Notes: a model not told the origin generated them from the letters alone. A DNA stretch of 64,000 bases from an uncultured Lachnospiraceae bacterium (GCA_958428365.1 CAUAFT010000008.1:62001-126000), one strand, 5' to 3'. Shown: positions 42,226-51,216, numbered from the stretch's first letter. A program made the numbers and translations.

Positions 42226-42507
42226 TTAACGAACTTTTGATTTCTTCTCGTCTTTTCCATGACCTCTGTAGGTTCTGGTTGCAACAAATTCTCCTAATTT
42301 GTGTCCTACCATATCCTCTGTGATATATACAGGTACATGTTTTCTTCCATCATGAACTGCGATTGTATGTCCAACCATCTGCGGGAAGATCGTGGAACGG
42401 CGGGACCAAGTCTTGATTACAGACTTATCACCGGAAGCGTTCATAGCGTCTACTTTTTTCAGTAAACTCTCATCTGCAAATGGTCCTTTTTTTAATGAAC
42501 GTGCCAT
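42226..42507 (-). CDS. rpsS: Ribosomal protein S19
   Basis: 93 residues, MARSLKKGPFADESLLKK start and TFVATRTY-like VATRTYRGHGKDEK end. Forms the 30S head with S13. Confidence 0.98.
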   Translation of the reverse strand: MARSLKKGPFADESLLKKVDAMNASGDKSVIKTWSRRSTIFPQMVGHTIAVHDGRKHVPVYITEDMVGHKLGEFVATRTYRGHGKDEKKSKVR

Positions 42508-42522
42508 AATTAACCTCCTAGA

Positions 42523-43368
42523 TTATTTGATTGCTCTACCGTCTCTTCTTCTTACGATAAGCTTGTTAGACTGTTTTTTCTTCTTTCTGGTCTTTAAGCC
42601 GAGGGCTGGTTTACCCCAAGGTGTACATGGACCCGGACGTCCAACAGGAGCCTTACCTTCACCACCACCGTGTGGATGGTCATTCGGGTTCATAACAGAA
42701 CCGCGGACAGTCGGGCGAACACCCATGTGACGCTTACGTCCGGCTTTACCAATATTTACGAGGTTATGGTCACCGTTTCCAACAACTCCTACGGTTGCGC
42801 GGCAGCCGATCGGAACCATTCTCATCTCTCCGGAAGGAAGACGAAGTGTTGCGTATTTTCCTTCTTTTGCCATAAGCTGTGCGCTCATACCTGCGGAACG
42901 AACCATCTGTCCGCCCTTTCCAGGATGCAGCTCAATGTTGTGGATCTGCGTACCAACCGGGATGTTCTCCAATGGTAAGCAGTTGCCTGTCTTGATCTCG
43001 GCATCCGGTCCGCTGACTACGGTCATTCCGTCTGTCAGTCCTTCCGGTGCAAGGATATATGCTTTCTCGCCGTCTGCGTAGCAGATCAGGGCGATGTTTG
43101 CTGTTCTGTTCGGATCGTATTCGATTCCGATTACCTTTGCCGGGATTCCGTCTTTTTTATTACGTTTGAAATCTACTAATCTGTATTTTCTTCTGTTTCC
43201 ACCGCCATGGTGTCTTACAGTGATCTTACCCTGGTTGTTACGACCAGCGTTCTTCTTTAAAGAAACTACTAAGGATTTCTCAGGAGTGGTCTTTGTGATC
43301 TCAGAGAAATCAGAACCTGTCATATTTCTTCTGGAAGGTGTATATGGGTTATATGTCTTGATTCCCAT
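42523..43368 (-). CDS. rplB: Ribosomal protein L2
   Basis: 281 residues with GRNNQGKITVRHHGGGNRRK, the MRMVPIGCRATVG region and the peptidyl-transferase-near MNPNDHPHGGGEGKAPVGRP. An 81-bp gap separates it from rplW. Confidence 0.98.
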   Translation of the reverse strand: MGIKTYNPYTPSRRNMTGSDFSEITKTTPEKSLVVSLKKNAGRNNQGKITVRHHGGGNRRKYRLVDFKRNKKDGIPAKVIGIEYDPNRTANIALICYADGEKAYILAPEGLTDGMTVVSGPDAEIKTGNCLPLENIPVGTQIHNIELHPGKGGQMVRSAGMSAQLMAKEGKYATLRLPSGEMRMVPIGCRATVGVVGNGDHNLVNIGKAGRKRHMGVRPTVRGSVMNPNDHPHGGGEGKAPVGRPGPCTPWGKPALGLKTRKKKKQSNKLIVRRRDGRAIK

Positions 43369-43449
43369 TTTCTTTCTCCTTTCAATGCTTTCTTATCACG
43401 CAAGCCTGCGTATATTTCTTCGCTGCAATTCTCTAAAATTCAGCGGCTC

Positions 43450-43749
43450 TTACAGTCCAGCGAAGATCTCGATCTCTTTGCTGTCCTCTGTTAATTTCAC
43501 GATTGCTTTCTTGGTCTTAGCAGTCTTTCCAACTACCATGCCGCGTCTTTTCTTCTTTCCATCCAAGTTCATGGTGTTGACGCTTTCAACCTTGGTTCCC
43601 TCGAACATTTTTTCAACCGCTTCTTTGATCATGGTCTTATTTGCTTCCGGATGAACTAAGAAAGTATATTTCTTCTCAGCCATTGCATTCATACTCTTCT
43701 CGGTGATGACCGGTTTGAGGATTACGTCATAATACTGTACGTTTGCCAT
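43450..43749 (-). CDS. rplW: Ribosomal protein L23
   Basis: 99 residues with VILKPVITEKSMNAM and TKVESVNTMNLDGKKKRRG. Exit-tunnel protein. One-base overlap with the rplD stop. Confidence 0.97.
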   Translation of the reverse strand: MANVQYYDVILKPVITEKSMNAMAEKKYTFLVHPEANKTMIKEAVEKMFEGTKVESVNTMNLDGKKKRRGMVVGKTAKTKKAIVKLTEDSKEIEIFAGL

Positions 43750-44369
43750 TATGCATACACCTCCTCGATGGTTGCTACAGCGTCCTTTGTCAGAACGACT
43801 GTGTTGTATTTCAATACGTCAAATACGTTTAACTCGTTGGTCTGTGTTGTTTTCACAGTCGGGATGTTCTTTGCGGACATGATCACGTTCTGATCCATGT
43901 CGTTTAAAACAACCAGCGCTTTTTCTACGTTTAAGTTATCCAAAACACCCTTGAATGCTTTTGTTTTGATCTCATCCATTTTCAGCTCGTCAACGACGAT
44001 GAGTTTGTTCTCCTGTACTCTGGATGTCAAAGCGGATTTTAATGCCGCTCTCTTCTCTTTTCTATTTAATTTGAAAGAGTAGTCTCTCGGTACCGGTGCG
44101 AATACAACGCCGCCGCCGGTCCACTGCGGAGCTCTGATGGATCCCTGTCTTGCATGACCGGTTCCTTTCTGTCTCCATGGTTTTCTACCACCGCCGCGAA
44201 CTTCAGAACGTGTCTTTGCTTTCTGTGTTCCCTGACGATTATTTGCAAGCTGCTGTACAACTGCCATGTGTACTAAGTGCTCATTTACTTCCACACCGAA
44301 TACCGCATCGCTAAGCTCGATTGTATCAACTTCCTTGCCTTCCATATTATAAACAGCTACTTTAGCCAT
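43749..44369 (-). CDS. rplD: Ribosomal protein L4
   Basis: 206 residues with the tunnel loop KTRSEVRGGGRKPWRQKGTG and DYSFKLNRKEKRAALKSALT. L4 represses the S10 operon via its leader in enterobacteria; the long leader here could serve the same role but this is not shown. Confidence 0.98.
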   Translation of the reverse strand: MAKVAVYNMEGKEVDTIELSDAVFGVEVNEHLVHMAVVQQLANNRQGTQKAKTRSEVRGGGRKPWRQKGTGHARQGSIRAPQWTGGGVVFAPVPRDYSFKLNRKEKRAALKSALTSRVQENKLIVVDELKMDEIKTKAFKGVLDNLNVEKALVVLNDMDQNVIMSAKNIPTVKTTQTNELNVFDVLKYNTVVLTKDAVATIEEVYA

Positions 44370-44398
44370 TGCTTAGTTCCTCCTTTCCTGGTTCAACA

Positions 44399-45082
44399 CT
44401 ATTTTCCTGCTTTTACAGTCTCTTTGATCGTTACTAATGATTTCTTAGGTCCTGGTACGGCACCTTTTACTAAAAGCAGGTTGTTCTCAGCATCAACTCT
44501 TACAACCTCAAGATTCTGAACTGTTACTTTTTCATGTCCCATCTGTCCTGGCATTCCTTTTCCCTTGAATACCTTACTTGGTGAGGAACAAGCACCGTTG
44601 GAACCCTGATGGCGGTGGAACTTAGAACCGTGAGCCATAGGTCCTCTGTGCTGACCATGTCTCTTAATAGCGCCCTGGAATCCTTTACCTTTGGAAATTG
44701 CAGTAGCGTCTACCTTGTCGCCCTCTGCAAAGATATCTGCTTTGATCTCATCTGCCAGATTGTAATCAGCAGCGTTCTCAAATTTGAACTCTCTGACAAA
44801 TCTCTTGCCTGTTACGCCTGCCTTGTCAAAATGACCTTTCTCTGCTTTTGTAACGCCATGTCTGTTTCTGATGGTCTTCTTTCCGTTGGCATCCTTGGTA
44901 ACTACTTTTTCCTTTTTGTCCATGTAGCCAACCTGAACTGCGCTGTAACCGTCGTTTTCAACAGTCTTGATCTGTGTTACGACACATGGTCCAGCCTGTA
45001 ATACAGTAACCGGAGTTAATACCCCGTCTGCATTGAAGATCTGAGTCATTCCGACTTTTGTAGCTAAAATTGCTTTCTTCAT
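44399..45082 (-). CDS. rplC: Ribosomal protein L3
   Basis: Start at MKKAILATKVGMTQIF, with AGGAGG upstream; the longer frame is discarded. 227 residues with the peptidyl-transferase loop KGFQGAIKRHGQHRGPMAHG. A 144-bp gap separates it from rpsJ. Confidence 0.97.
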   Translation of the reverse strand: MKKAILATKVGMTQIFNADGVLTPVTVLQAGPCVVTQIKTVENDGYSAVQVGYMDKKEKVVTKDANGKKTIRNRHGVTKAEKGHFDKAGVTGKRFVREFKFENAADYNLADEIKADIFAEGDKVDATAISKGKGFQGAIKRHGQHRGPMAHGSKFHRHQGSNGACSSPSKVFKGKGMPGQMGHEKVTVQNLEVVRVDAENNLLLVKGAVPGPKKSLVTIKETVKAGK

Positions 45083-45226
45083 TCTTTTACCTCCTGTTTT
45101 CTCTACAGCGGAACGCTTCTTGCCCATTCAATGGGGTAGCGGAACCGTTCATCCTAGAACAGTCAGATATAATTGGAATGCATTCGCATTGCTTCTATAT
45201 ATAACCCTTCAGGATTGTTACCTTAA

Positions 45227-45544
45227 TTATTTGTTTTTCATTTTGATATCAATGTAAACACCTGCCGGCATTTCCAGTCTGGATAATGCGTCTACCGTTT
45301 TCTGGGTCGGTGTGATGATATCGATCAGTCTTTTATGAGTTCTCTGCTCGAACTGCTCTCTGGAATCTTTGTATTTGTGAACAGCTCTTAAGATCGTAAC
45401 TACTTCCTTCTTAGTTGGAAGTGGTACCGGTCCGCTCACCTTTGATCCGTTTTTCTTTACAGTCTCGATGATTTTTTTTGCTGATGCATCTACTAATTCG
45501 TGATCATAAGCTTTTAATGTGATTCTCATTACTTGACTTGCCAT
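45227..45544 (-). CDS. rpsJ: Ribosomal protein S10
   Basis: Start at MASQVMRITLKAYDHEL (105 residues) after AAGGAGG; the upstream extension lies in the structured leader. Contains VSGPVPLPTKKEVVTIL and REQFEQRTHKRLIDI. First gene of the cluster and also the NusB/NusG partner in antitermination. Confidence 0.97.
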   Translation of the reverse strand: MASQVMRITLKAYDHELVDASAKKIIETVKKNGSKVSGPVPLPTKKEVVTILRAVHKYKDSREQFEQRTHKRLIDIITPTQKTVDALSRLEMPAGVYIDIKMKNK

Positions 45545-45775
45545 AAAAAAAGTCGCCTCCTTTTCGCACTTTATATCAGTACGACAAGCGGTGACTGTAC
45601 ACTCTCCCGTGTGTATCCTATGGATTCTCACACGTTGTTTCTACTTTTTTCTTGTAGACCGTCTATGGTACAGTGACTTGTCGCCAGTTTCCTAACTTGA
45701 CATTCGCTCCACGGAAAAACCTGCCACTTAGGCAGCAACCTCACGCTTCATCGCTATCATGCCACAGCAAAGTCT
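45545..45775 (-). promoter_or_regulatory. Long 5' leader of the S10 operon
   Basis: About 230 nt of noncoding transcript separate the promoter from rpsJ. It contains several potential stems, for example GCCTAAGTGGC and ACACACGGGAGAGTGT. The length and position suit a ribosomal-protein autoregulatory leader (L4 or another product); no exact match to a known family could be verified by eye. Confidence 0.5.
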
Positions 45776-45804
45776 AGTATACAGTAGATTTTTCCATTGT
45801 GCAA
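45776..45804 (-). promoter_or_regulatory. Promoter of the S10 operon
   Basis: On the minus strand TTGCAC (45804-45799), 17 bp, TATACT (45781-45776). It probably drives the whole ~16-kb cluster to rplQ, supplemented by the internal promoter before rpmJ. Confidence 0.7.
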
Positions 45805-45850
45805 GACGTTTTTGAAAAATATTGTATTTTTTTTGATACAATCTAATCAC

Positions 45851-45877
45851 TAAAAACAGGCGGAATATCTCCGCCTG
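45851..45877 (-). terminator. Terminator of the BspA-like gene
   Basis: CAGGCGGA (45857-45864) and TCCGCCTG (45870-45877) with a GATAT-type loop and a T run on the minus strand, directly after the stop codon. It insulates the S10 promoter. Confidence 0.85.
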
Positions 45878-45882
45878 CCTTT

Positions 45883-47856
45883 TTATTTTCTTATTATAAC
45901 TGATTTTTGTTTACTCCAATTTCCTTTTATTTTCTTTTCATCTACAGTTTTATAGGAAAGTATCTTAACATAATATTTTTTCCCAGGTTTCAACTTACCA
46001 ATGGTTTTTGAAGTCACGCTGTTTTTGGAAACGGTTATCGTTTTTAAATGATAGAGCGAATAATATTCTTTTGTAGAATACTGAATAATATATCCCGATG
46101 CCTTTTTATCCCTTGCCCATGTTACAGTCATCTTTTTGGAATTATTCGATTTTAAGGATTTAATCGTAGGCTTCTTAGGCTGTACGGTTATTTCAATTTT
46201 CTTTTTTCCTGCTTTATAAGTCCCTTTCGCCTCTGCTTTAATGGTAATTACTGCCTTACCGCAACCCTTAATTGTTACTTTTCCCTTTGAATTTACTTTG
46301 ACAACTTTTTCATTGCTGCTCTTATATGTAAGTTTACCGCCGCCGTCTGTCTTTGCTTTAAGCGAGAACGGATTATTTCCATATGTTTTTCTTATCTTAT
46401 CACTAACTGCTGTGATTGTCTGATAATCAAAGTATTTATATCTAAAATCATTTTTCTTCGCATATTTTTCTGCATAAGAATCCTTTGCACATTTTATTAA
46501 AAAACTGTCATCTCCCCGGTTTGTAAACGCTCCTTTTCCTATATAGCCAGTGTATTTAGGAATCATTATGCTTTCTAACTTTCCCTCAGCAAATGCATAA
46601 TCTCCTATACTATATAACTTATTCGGCAGTTTAATACTTTTTAGATAGCACGCCCCGTAAAATGCATAATCTCCTATGCTTCTTAAACTTCCTGGCAGCT
46701 CTATTTTTTTCAATTCCGTGCCAAAAAAAGTTCTAGAATATATATCTGTTATCCCTGACGGTATAACAATACTTGTTAAACCGGTATTTTCAAAGGCTCC
46801 ATATTCTATTGAGTTCATTTCATAAGGCAAAATTATACTTTTCAAGTTCCCACAATCTTTAAATGCCTCATATCCAATGTCTGTCGTCGTGGTTCTTATC
46901 GTTACATCTGTTAACTTACTGCACTGATAAAAAGCTCTGTCACCAATTTTTTTTATTCCATCCGGAAGACAAACTTCTTCTAAATTTGTGCATTCGCTAA
47001 AAACCTCATGTCCCATGCTTGCTTCTTGTTCATATGAAATCCCTTCTCCTTGACATATTGCGACACTTCTTAATTTTCGACATTGACTAAAAGCACAATC
47101 CCCCAGAAAACTTATTTCATCCGGAATTGTGACCTTTTTCAAATTATCACAATCATAAAACGCTTCCTCTCCTATGCTTGTAACTCCTTCCAAAAAGATC
47201 TCGTTCAGCGAGTCACAGTCATAAAACGCTTCCACTCCTATGTTTCTAACTCCTTCCAAAGATATCTCAGTCAGAGAGTCACAGTCATAAAACGCATCCG
47301 TTCCTATGTTTCTAACTTCTTCCAAAGATATCTTAGTCAGAGAGTCACAGTCATAAAACGCATCCGCTCCTATGTTTCTAACTCCTTCCAAAGATATCTC
47401 AGTCAGAGAGTCACAGTCGTAAAACGCATCCGCTCCTATGTCTCTAATAGTATTATTACCATTAAGAGTAATAGCACTCAGATTTTTGCACTGCCCAAAA
47501 GCGCCGTCTCCGATACTCTGTAATCCATAAGTGCCCGAAACCGTTTCTAAATATTGACAACCTTGAAATGCCAATTCACCTATACTTTTTATGCCTTTAG
47601 GGAGCATAACGCTTCTTAATGTTTTTGAATTTGCAAAAGCACACGCCCCTATACTGGTAATCCCCAACGTGTCAGGAATCACAACTTCTTCTTCATTGCC
47701 ATAATATTCTACCAGAACTCCATCAATAACTAGAAAGTCCTCATTTTCCGTTGTACTATTTTCCTCTACCTGGGCATACAAAATTTCATTTCTGTCAATT
47801 AATATCATCGCTGCTATAACACACATGATGCCAAACACAATTCTATACTTTTTCAT
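45883..47856 (-). CDS. BspA-like leucine-rich repeat surface protein
   Basis: The 657-residue protein has an N-terminal signal peptide (IVFGIMCVIAAMILI). About 15 LRR_5 (BspA/Treponema pallidum-type) repeats follow at about residues 40-470, with the pattern IGxxAFxxCxxLxxIxLP. The C-terminus has an Ig-like Big_2-type domain (LTYKSSNEKVVKVNSKGKVT) and a fibronectin-III-like domain (KKMTVTWARDKKASGYIIQY). No sortase motif, lipobox or C-terminal membrane anchor is visible, so attachment is unclear or the protein is secreted. Such proteins bind host matrix or other bacteria. A palindrome overlaps its promoter region. Confidence 0.93.
   Translation of the reverse strand: MKKYRIVFGIMCVIAAMILIDRNEILYAQVEENSTTENEDFLVIDGVLVEYYGNEEEVVIPDTLGITSIGACAFANSKTLRSVMLPKGIKSIGELAFQGCQYLETVSGTYGLQSIGDGAFGQCKNLSAITLNGNNTIRDIGADAFYDCDSLTEISLEGVRNIGADAFYDCDSLTKISLEEVRNIGTDAFYDCDSLTEISLEGVRNIGVEAFYDCDSLNEIFLEGVTSIGEEAFYDCDNLKKVTIPDEISFLGDCAFSQCRKLRSVAICQGEGISYEQEASMGHEVFSECTNLEEVCLPDGIKKIGDRAFYQCSKLTDVTIRTTTTDIGYEAFKDCGNLKSIILPYEMNSIEYGAFENTGLTSIVIPSGITDIYSRTFFGTELKKIELPGSLRSIGDYAFYGACYLKSIKLPNKLYSIGDYAFAEGKLESIMIPKYTGYIGKGAFTNRGDDSFLIKCAKDSYAEKYAKKNDFRYKYFDYQTITAVSDKIRKTYGNNPFSLKAKTDGGGKLTYKSSNEKVVKVNSKGKVTIKGCGKAVITIKAEAKGTYKAGKKKIEITVQPKKPTIKSLKSNNSKKMTVTWARDKKASGYIIQYSTKEYYSLYHLKTITVSKNSVTSKTIGKLKPGKKYYVKILSYKTVDEKKIKGNWSKQKSVIIRK
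47150..47484 (-). repeat. Five tandem 66-bp coding repeats in the BspA-like gene
   Basis: The block ATAAAACGC recurs (last copy GTAAAACGC) at 47155, 47221, 47287, 47353 and 47419, exactly 66 bp apart. Each encodes a 22-residue LRR unit (VRNIGADAFYDCDSLTEISL plus two residues). The middle copies are nearly identical in DNA, pointing to recent expansion or recombination. Confidence 0.9.
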
Positions 47857-47896
47857 AATCTTTCCTCTCTTTCATAACCCTGATTTTTATATAGTA

Positions 47897-47911
47897 TTAG
47901 TATAATACTAA
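47897..47911. promoter_or_regulatory. 15-bp palindrome upstream of the BspA-like gene
   Basis: TTAGTATAATACTAA is a perfect palindrome (TTAGTA arms around a 3-bp centre) containing a TATACT/TATAAT-like -10 on the minus strand, about 40 bp before the ATG. Repressor binding here would block transcription. Confidence 0.5.
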
Positions 47912-47962
47912 CATTTTTTTCCAATCCCCGTCAATACATTCCATGCATTGCCTCGGCAACAT

Positions 47963-48922
47963 CTAGAACTCTACTTCTTCAGCATTTTCTCTTTTTTTAT
48001 TGAGCCACAGCAGAATATCCCCATAGACCACCTCTTTATCCGTCTCGTTCAGGATCTCGTGACGGTCATTTTTATACAGGCGGCAGATCACATCTTGGAT
48101 CCCTGCTTTTTTGAACATATGGTAGACTCTCTTCACACCCACGCCCAGATCGCCCACCGGATCCTCCTCACCGGAGACCAGTAAGATCGGAAGGTCTTTT
48201 GGGATCTTATCGATATTTTTCGGCTGATTGTCAAAAAGAACCGCCTCAAAAAGACCAAGATAAGCGTTCAGGGTAAACTGGAAGGTACATTTCGGATGCG
48301 CGTAATAGGCTTTTACGATCTCTTCATCCTTGGTGAGCCAGCTATTCTTCGCATCCTTTCCCGTTACATCGAATTTTTTATAAGGTCTGCCGTAGGTAAG
48401 ATTCTGAACAAAGGTGCTGCGGTATCTCCAACCGTGGATTTTTGCCATGCATTTTGTGAGGGCGATCGCCAGCTTTGTAGTTCCGTCCGGGATAGAGCCG
48501 GTTCCCATAACAATGGCGCCGTCCAGCCCCTCTCCATATTTTGCCAGATACTTACGGAGCATGTAGGATCCCATACTGTGTCCCAGGATAAAATACGGCT
48601 TTCCCGGATTCTCTTTCTGAAGCATGGTGCGCAGAGTATGCATATCCTCCACCAGGGTTCCCGACGGATCCTTCTCTTCCATATATCCCCAGTCGTCCTG
48701 GGAGCGTACTGATTCCCCATGTCCAAGATGATCGTGAGCCGCCACCATAAATCCCTGTTCTGTCAGGAATTTTGCAAAGGGTTCATAACGTTCTTTATAC
48801 TCCACCATGCCGTGAACGATCTGCAATACAGTATGATATTCTCCATTATCAGGGATCCAGCATACTGCGTCGATCATTGTCTTATTGTCTTTTGATTGAA
48901 ATTTCAGATTCTCTGTCTTCAT
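47963..48922 (-). CDS. Lysophospholipase / monoacylglycerol lipase-like hydrolase
   Basis: Start at MKTENLKFQSKDNKT, just after GGAGG. The 319-residue alpha/beta hydrolase has the oxyanion segment IVHGMVEYKERYEPFA, nucleophile elbow GHSMGS, acid residue in SGEEDPVGD, and the catalytic His in YKNDRHEILNE. It is a cytoplasmic serine hydrolase of the PldB/Hydrolase_4 type. It lies downstream of two MarR genes on the same strand. Confidence 0.93.
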   Translation of the reverse strand: MKTENLKFQSKDNKTMIDAVCWIPDNGEYHTVLQIVHGMVEYKERYEPFAKFLTEQGFMVAAHDHLGHGESVRSQDDWGYMEEKDPSGTLVEDMHTLRTMLQKENPGKPYFILGHSMGSYMLRKYLAKYGEGLDGAIVMGTGSIPDGTTKLAIALTKCMAKIHGWRYRSTFVQNLTYGRPYKKFDVTGKDAKNSWLTKDEEIVKAYYAHPKCTFQFTLNAYLGLFEAVLFDNQPKNIDKIPKDLPILLVSGEEDPVGDLGVGVKRVYHMFKKAGIQDVICRLYKNDRHEILNETDKEVVYGDILLWLNKKRENAEEVEF

Positions 48923-48998
48923 TCTTCTTCCTCCGTTTTCCATTTTTCCGTTCTGTTTCTGTCACTGTTTATTATAATTTCTATTCGCAATTATTTTA

Positions 48999-49011
48999 TT
49001 GCATTTTGCAA
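48999..49011. promoter_or_regulatory. Palindrome TTGCATTTTGCAA upstream of the hydrolase
   Basis: TTGCA and TGCAA flank a TTT centre, with further TTGCG and TTGCA half-sites on either side in an AT-rich leader. It sits just upstream of the TATAAT-type -10 (minus strand, near 48972-48977). A MarR-type dimer is the obvious candidate ligand. Confidence 0.45.
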
Positions 49012-49050
49012 CTATTTATTTTATAGTACTGGATTTTGCAAAAAATTACA

Positions 49051-49097
49051 ATAAAAAAAGCGTACAATTTTTCACTTTCTTTTTGTACACTTTTTAT
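49051..49097 (-). terminator. Terminator after the tandem MarR genes
   Basis: AAAAAGCGTACAA and TTGTACACTTTTT form a stem with one G-U pair and flanking A/T runs immediately after the MarR stop codon. Confidence 0.7.
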
Positions 49098-49107
49098 TCG
49101 GATTTCC

Positions 49108-49623
49108 TTATTCCACCTCATTCTCTTTTTCTACGGGAATCAGTCTTGTCTTTTGCCCCTGCTCCTTCTGTTTCCTGAGAGACCGGTCCATTCCCTCGCC
49201 AATCTTATGCAGGACTTCTTCCGAGATCTCCTCACTTGCCTCAAAAAGCCCGGAAAAGATGTTCTCACTGATATATCTGGAGTAGGTCTGATATAATTCC
49301 CTGCCGGAATCCGTGACACGGATAATGATATTCTTCCGGTTTCCTTCCATATAATATTTTTCCAGCAGACCCTTCTTCACCAGCTTATTCACGATCCTGG
49401 TAAAGTTGCTGGGGGTGATTCCCAGCCGCTGCGCAATCATCGCCATATTCTGATTCAGTTGTTCATTCTCAAGCAGATACTCCAAAACCTGTACCTGCTC
49501 AAAAGAAATCGGAATCTCCGTTCCATACAGCTCTTCCTTTTTATATACAGCGGCATACATATTTGCAAACTGAATCATTTTTTCCACAAAAAAACGATTC
49601 TTTCCCATCCAGTTCAGGTACAT
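49108..49623 (-). CDS. MarR family regulator (second of tandem pair)
   Basis: The 171-residue protein has a MarR winged helix: NMAMIAQRLGITPSNFTRIV recognition region and the LLEKYYMEGNRKNIIIRVTD wing. It starts 4 bp after the stop of another MarR gene, so the two are coexpressed. The two sequences differ substantially, so heterodimer formation or sequential control are both possible. Confidence 0.9.
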   Translation of the reverse strand: MYLNWMGKNRFFVEKMIQFANMYAAVYKKEELYGTEIPISFEQVQVLEYLLENEQLNQNMAMIAQRLGITPSNFTRIVNKLVKKGLLEKYYMEGNRKNIIIRVTDSGRELYQTYSRYISENIFSGLFEASEEISEEVLHKIGEGMDRSLRKQKEQGQKTRLIPVEKENEVE

Positions 49624-49627
49624 ACTC

Positions 49628-50062
49628 TTACCTCATATCTTTCTCCATCTCCGTCAGATTTTCCCTTAATCTCTCCATGATCTCCAAAGCCTTCGCCCGC
49701 TCTTCTTTGGAAAATCCTGCAAAAGCTCCATCTTCCAGCTCTTCAAAGGCAGAATGGACCTCCTCCGCTTTTTCTTTTCCCAGACAGGTCAGATAGATAT
49801 AAAAAGATCTGCGGTTCCCATCCAGCTTTTTGCGCTCCAACAGCCCGGCGTCCTCCATACGATTCAAAAGCCCTACAATGGTGGCTGCGTCCACCTGGCA
49901 TGCCGCCGCAATCTCTTTTTGCATACAGCCGTCATTCTCCCTGAGATACTCTAAGATTTTCGGCTGTCCCGGTGTCAGACCGCTTCCCTCCAGATATTGC
50001 ATGATCATTCTCTGAATGGAATTTTGATTACATAACAGCAGGTAATGGAATGTATCTTTCAT
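49628..50062 (-). CDS. MarR family regulator (first of tandem pair)
   Basis: Start at MKDTFHYLLLCNQN, with AAGGAGAG upstream; the longer frame extends into the promoter. The 144 residues include CMQKEIAAACQVDAATIVGL (recognition helix) and LLERKKLDGNRRSFYIYLT (wing). It is divergent from the rRNA methyltransferase-like gene. Confidence 0.92.
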   Translation of the reverse strand: MKDTFHYLLLCNQNSIQRMIMQYLEGSGLTPGQPKILEYLRENDGCMQKEIAAACQVDAATIVGLLNRMEDAGLLERKKLDGNRRSFYIYLTCLGKEKAEEVHSAFEELEDGAFAGFSKEERAKALEIMERLRENLTEMEKDMR

Positions 50063-50116
50063 TTCCTCTCTCCTTGCTATGGCATTACTTGTCACATGAT
50101 TCATATGCTAATTTTT

Positions 50117-50145
50117 ATCTTAGAGGGATTTCTGATTTTTGTCAA
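50117..50145 (-). promoter_or_regulatory. Promoter of the MarR pair
   Basis: On the minus strand a consensus TTGACA (50145-50140), 17 bp, TAAGAT (50122-50117). Confidence 0.7.
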
Positions 50146-50272
50146 GCTGCCCCACCATTGAGAATGTTTCGGATATTTGAAATGCACTTCACGAATCTTA
50201 AAACAGGAAATATCACGGGAAGCATTTTCTTTTTTCCCTTTTTCATGTAAAATAGTTCCTGACTCTATTGAA

Positions 50273-50300
50273 CAGGGGGCAAATTCTCCTTTGCCGCCTG
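50273..50300 (+). other. Hairpin in the leader of the methyltransferase gene
   Basis: CAGGGGGCAAA (50273-50283) and TTTGCCGCCTG (50290-50300) form an 11-bp stem with one mismatch and a 6-nt loop. It lies between the divergent genes; a leader or operator role is possible. Confidence 0.35.
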
Positions 50301-50355
50301 GATCATGCCGGATCACAACATTGTTTTACAATATATTATATAGAAAGGATTACTT

Positions 50356-51216
50356 ATGTGGATTGCAGATAATTGGAAAGAATATGAAGTCATAGATTGC
50401 TCAAAGGGGGAAAAACTGGAACGCTGGGGAGATTACATCCTGGTACGTCCCGATCCCCAGGTCATCTGGGATACTCCTAAAACAGAAAAAGGCTGGCGAC
50501 AGAAAAACGGGCACTACCACCGCAGCAAAAAGGGAGGCGGCGAGTGGGAATTCTTCCACCTGCCGCAACAGTGGGATCTTCATTACAGGGATCTGACCTT
50601 CCACCTGAAGCCCTTCAGCTTTAAGCACACGGGACTCTTCCCGGAACAGGCGGTAAACTGGGATTGGTTCTCTGAAAAAATCAAAAACGCCGGGCGTCCA
50701 ATTAAGGTCTTAAATCTTTTCGCCTACACGGGAGGCGCTACTCTGGCTGCCGCGGCAGCCGGAGCCAGTGTCACCCATGTGGACGCCTCCAAGGGGATGG
50801 TGACTTGGGCAAAGGAAAATGCCGTCACCAGCGGATTAAAGGACGCCCCGATCCGTTGGCTGGTGGATGACTGCGTAAAGTTCGTAGAGCGGGAGATTCG
50901 CCGGGGCAATCATTATGACGCCATCATCATGGATCCTCCCTCCTATGGAAGAGGACCGAAGGGAGAGATCTGGAAAATTGAAGACGCTATTCATCCGCTG
51001 GTGAAGCTGTGTACACAGATCCTGTCCGATGATCCTCTGTTCTTCCTTATCAATTCCTACACCACGGGATTGCAGCCTGCCGTTCTCGCCTACATGCTGG
51101 GCACAGAGCTGGGACATCTGAAAGGACGGGTCACGGCGGAGGAGATCGGCCTTCCTGTCTCCTCCAACGGTCTGGTGCTGCCCTGCGGCGCCAGCGGAAG
51201 ATGGGAGTCCCTGTGA
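50356..51216 (+). CDS. Class I SAM-dependent rRNA methyltransferase (RlmI/RlmK-like)
   Basis: The 286-residue protein starts after AAAGGA. It has a short N-terminal domain (WGDYILVRPDPQVIW) and a SAM-binding Rossmann domain: VLNLFAYTGGATLAAAAAGA (motif I), THVDASKGMVTWAKEN, and the IIMDPPSYGRGPKGEIWKI catalytic loop typical of RlmI/RlmK-type 23S rRNA methylases. Exact target base is not predictable. Confidence 0.9.
   Translation: MWIADNWKEYEVIDCSKGEKLERWGDYILVRPDPQVIWDTPKTEKGWRQKNGHYHRSKKGGGEWEFFHLPQQWDLHYRDLTFHLKPFSFKHTGLFPEQAVNWDWFSEKIKNAGRPIKVLNLFAYTGGATLAAAAAGASVTHVDASKGMVTWAKENAVTSGLKDAPIRWLVDDCVKFVEREIRRGNHYDAIIMDPPSYGRGPKGEIWKIEDAIHPLVKLCTQILSDDPLFFLINSYTTGLQPAVLAYMLGTELGHLKGRVTAEEIGLPVSSNGLVLPCGASGRWESL

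Noticed and set aside
47150..47484. Regular 66-bp repeats considered as a CRISPR-like array
   Set aside because: They lie in frame within a long ORF, encode LRR units and have no spacers between repeats.
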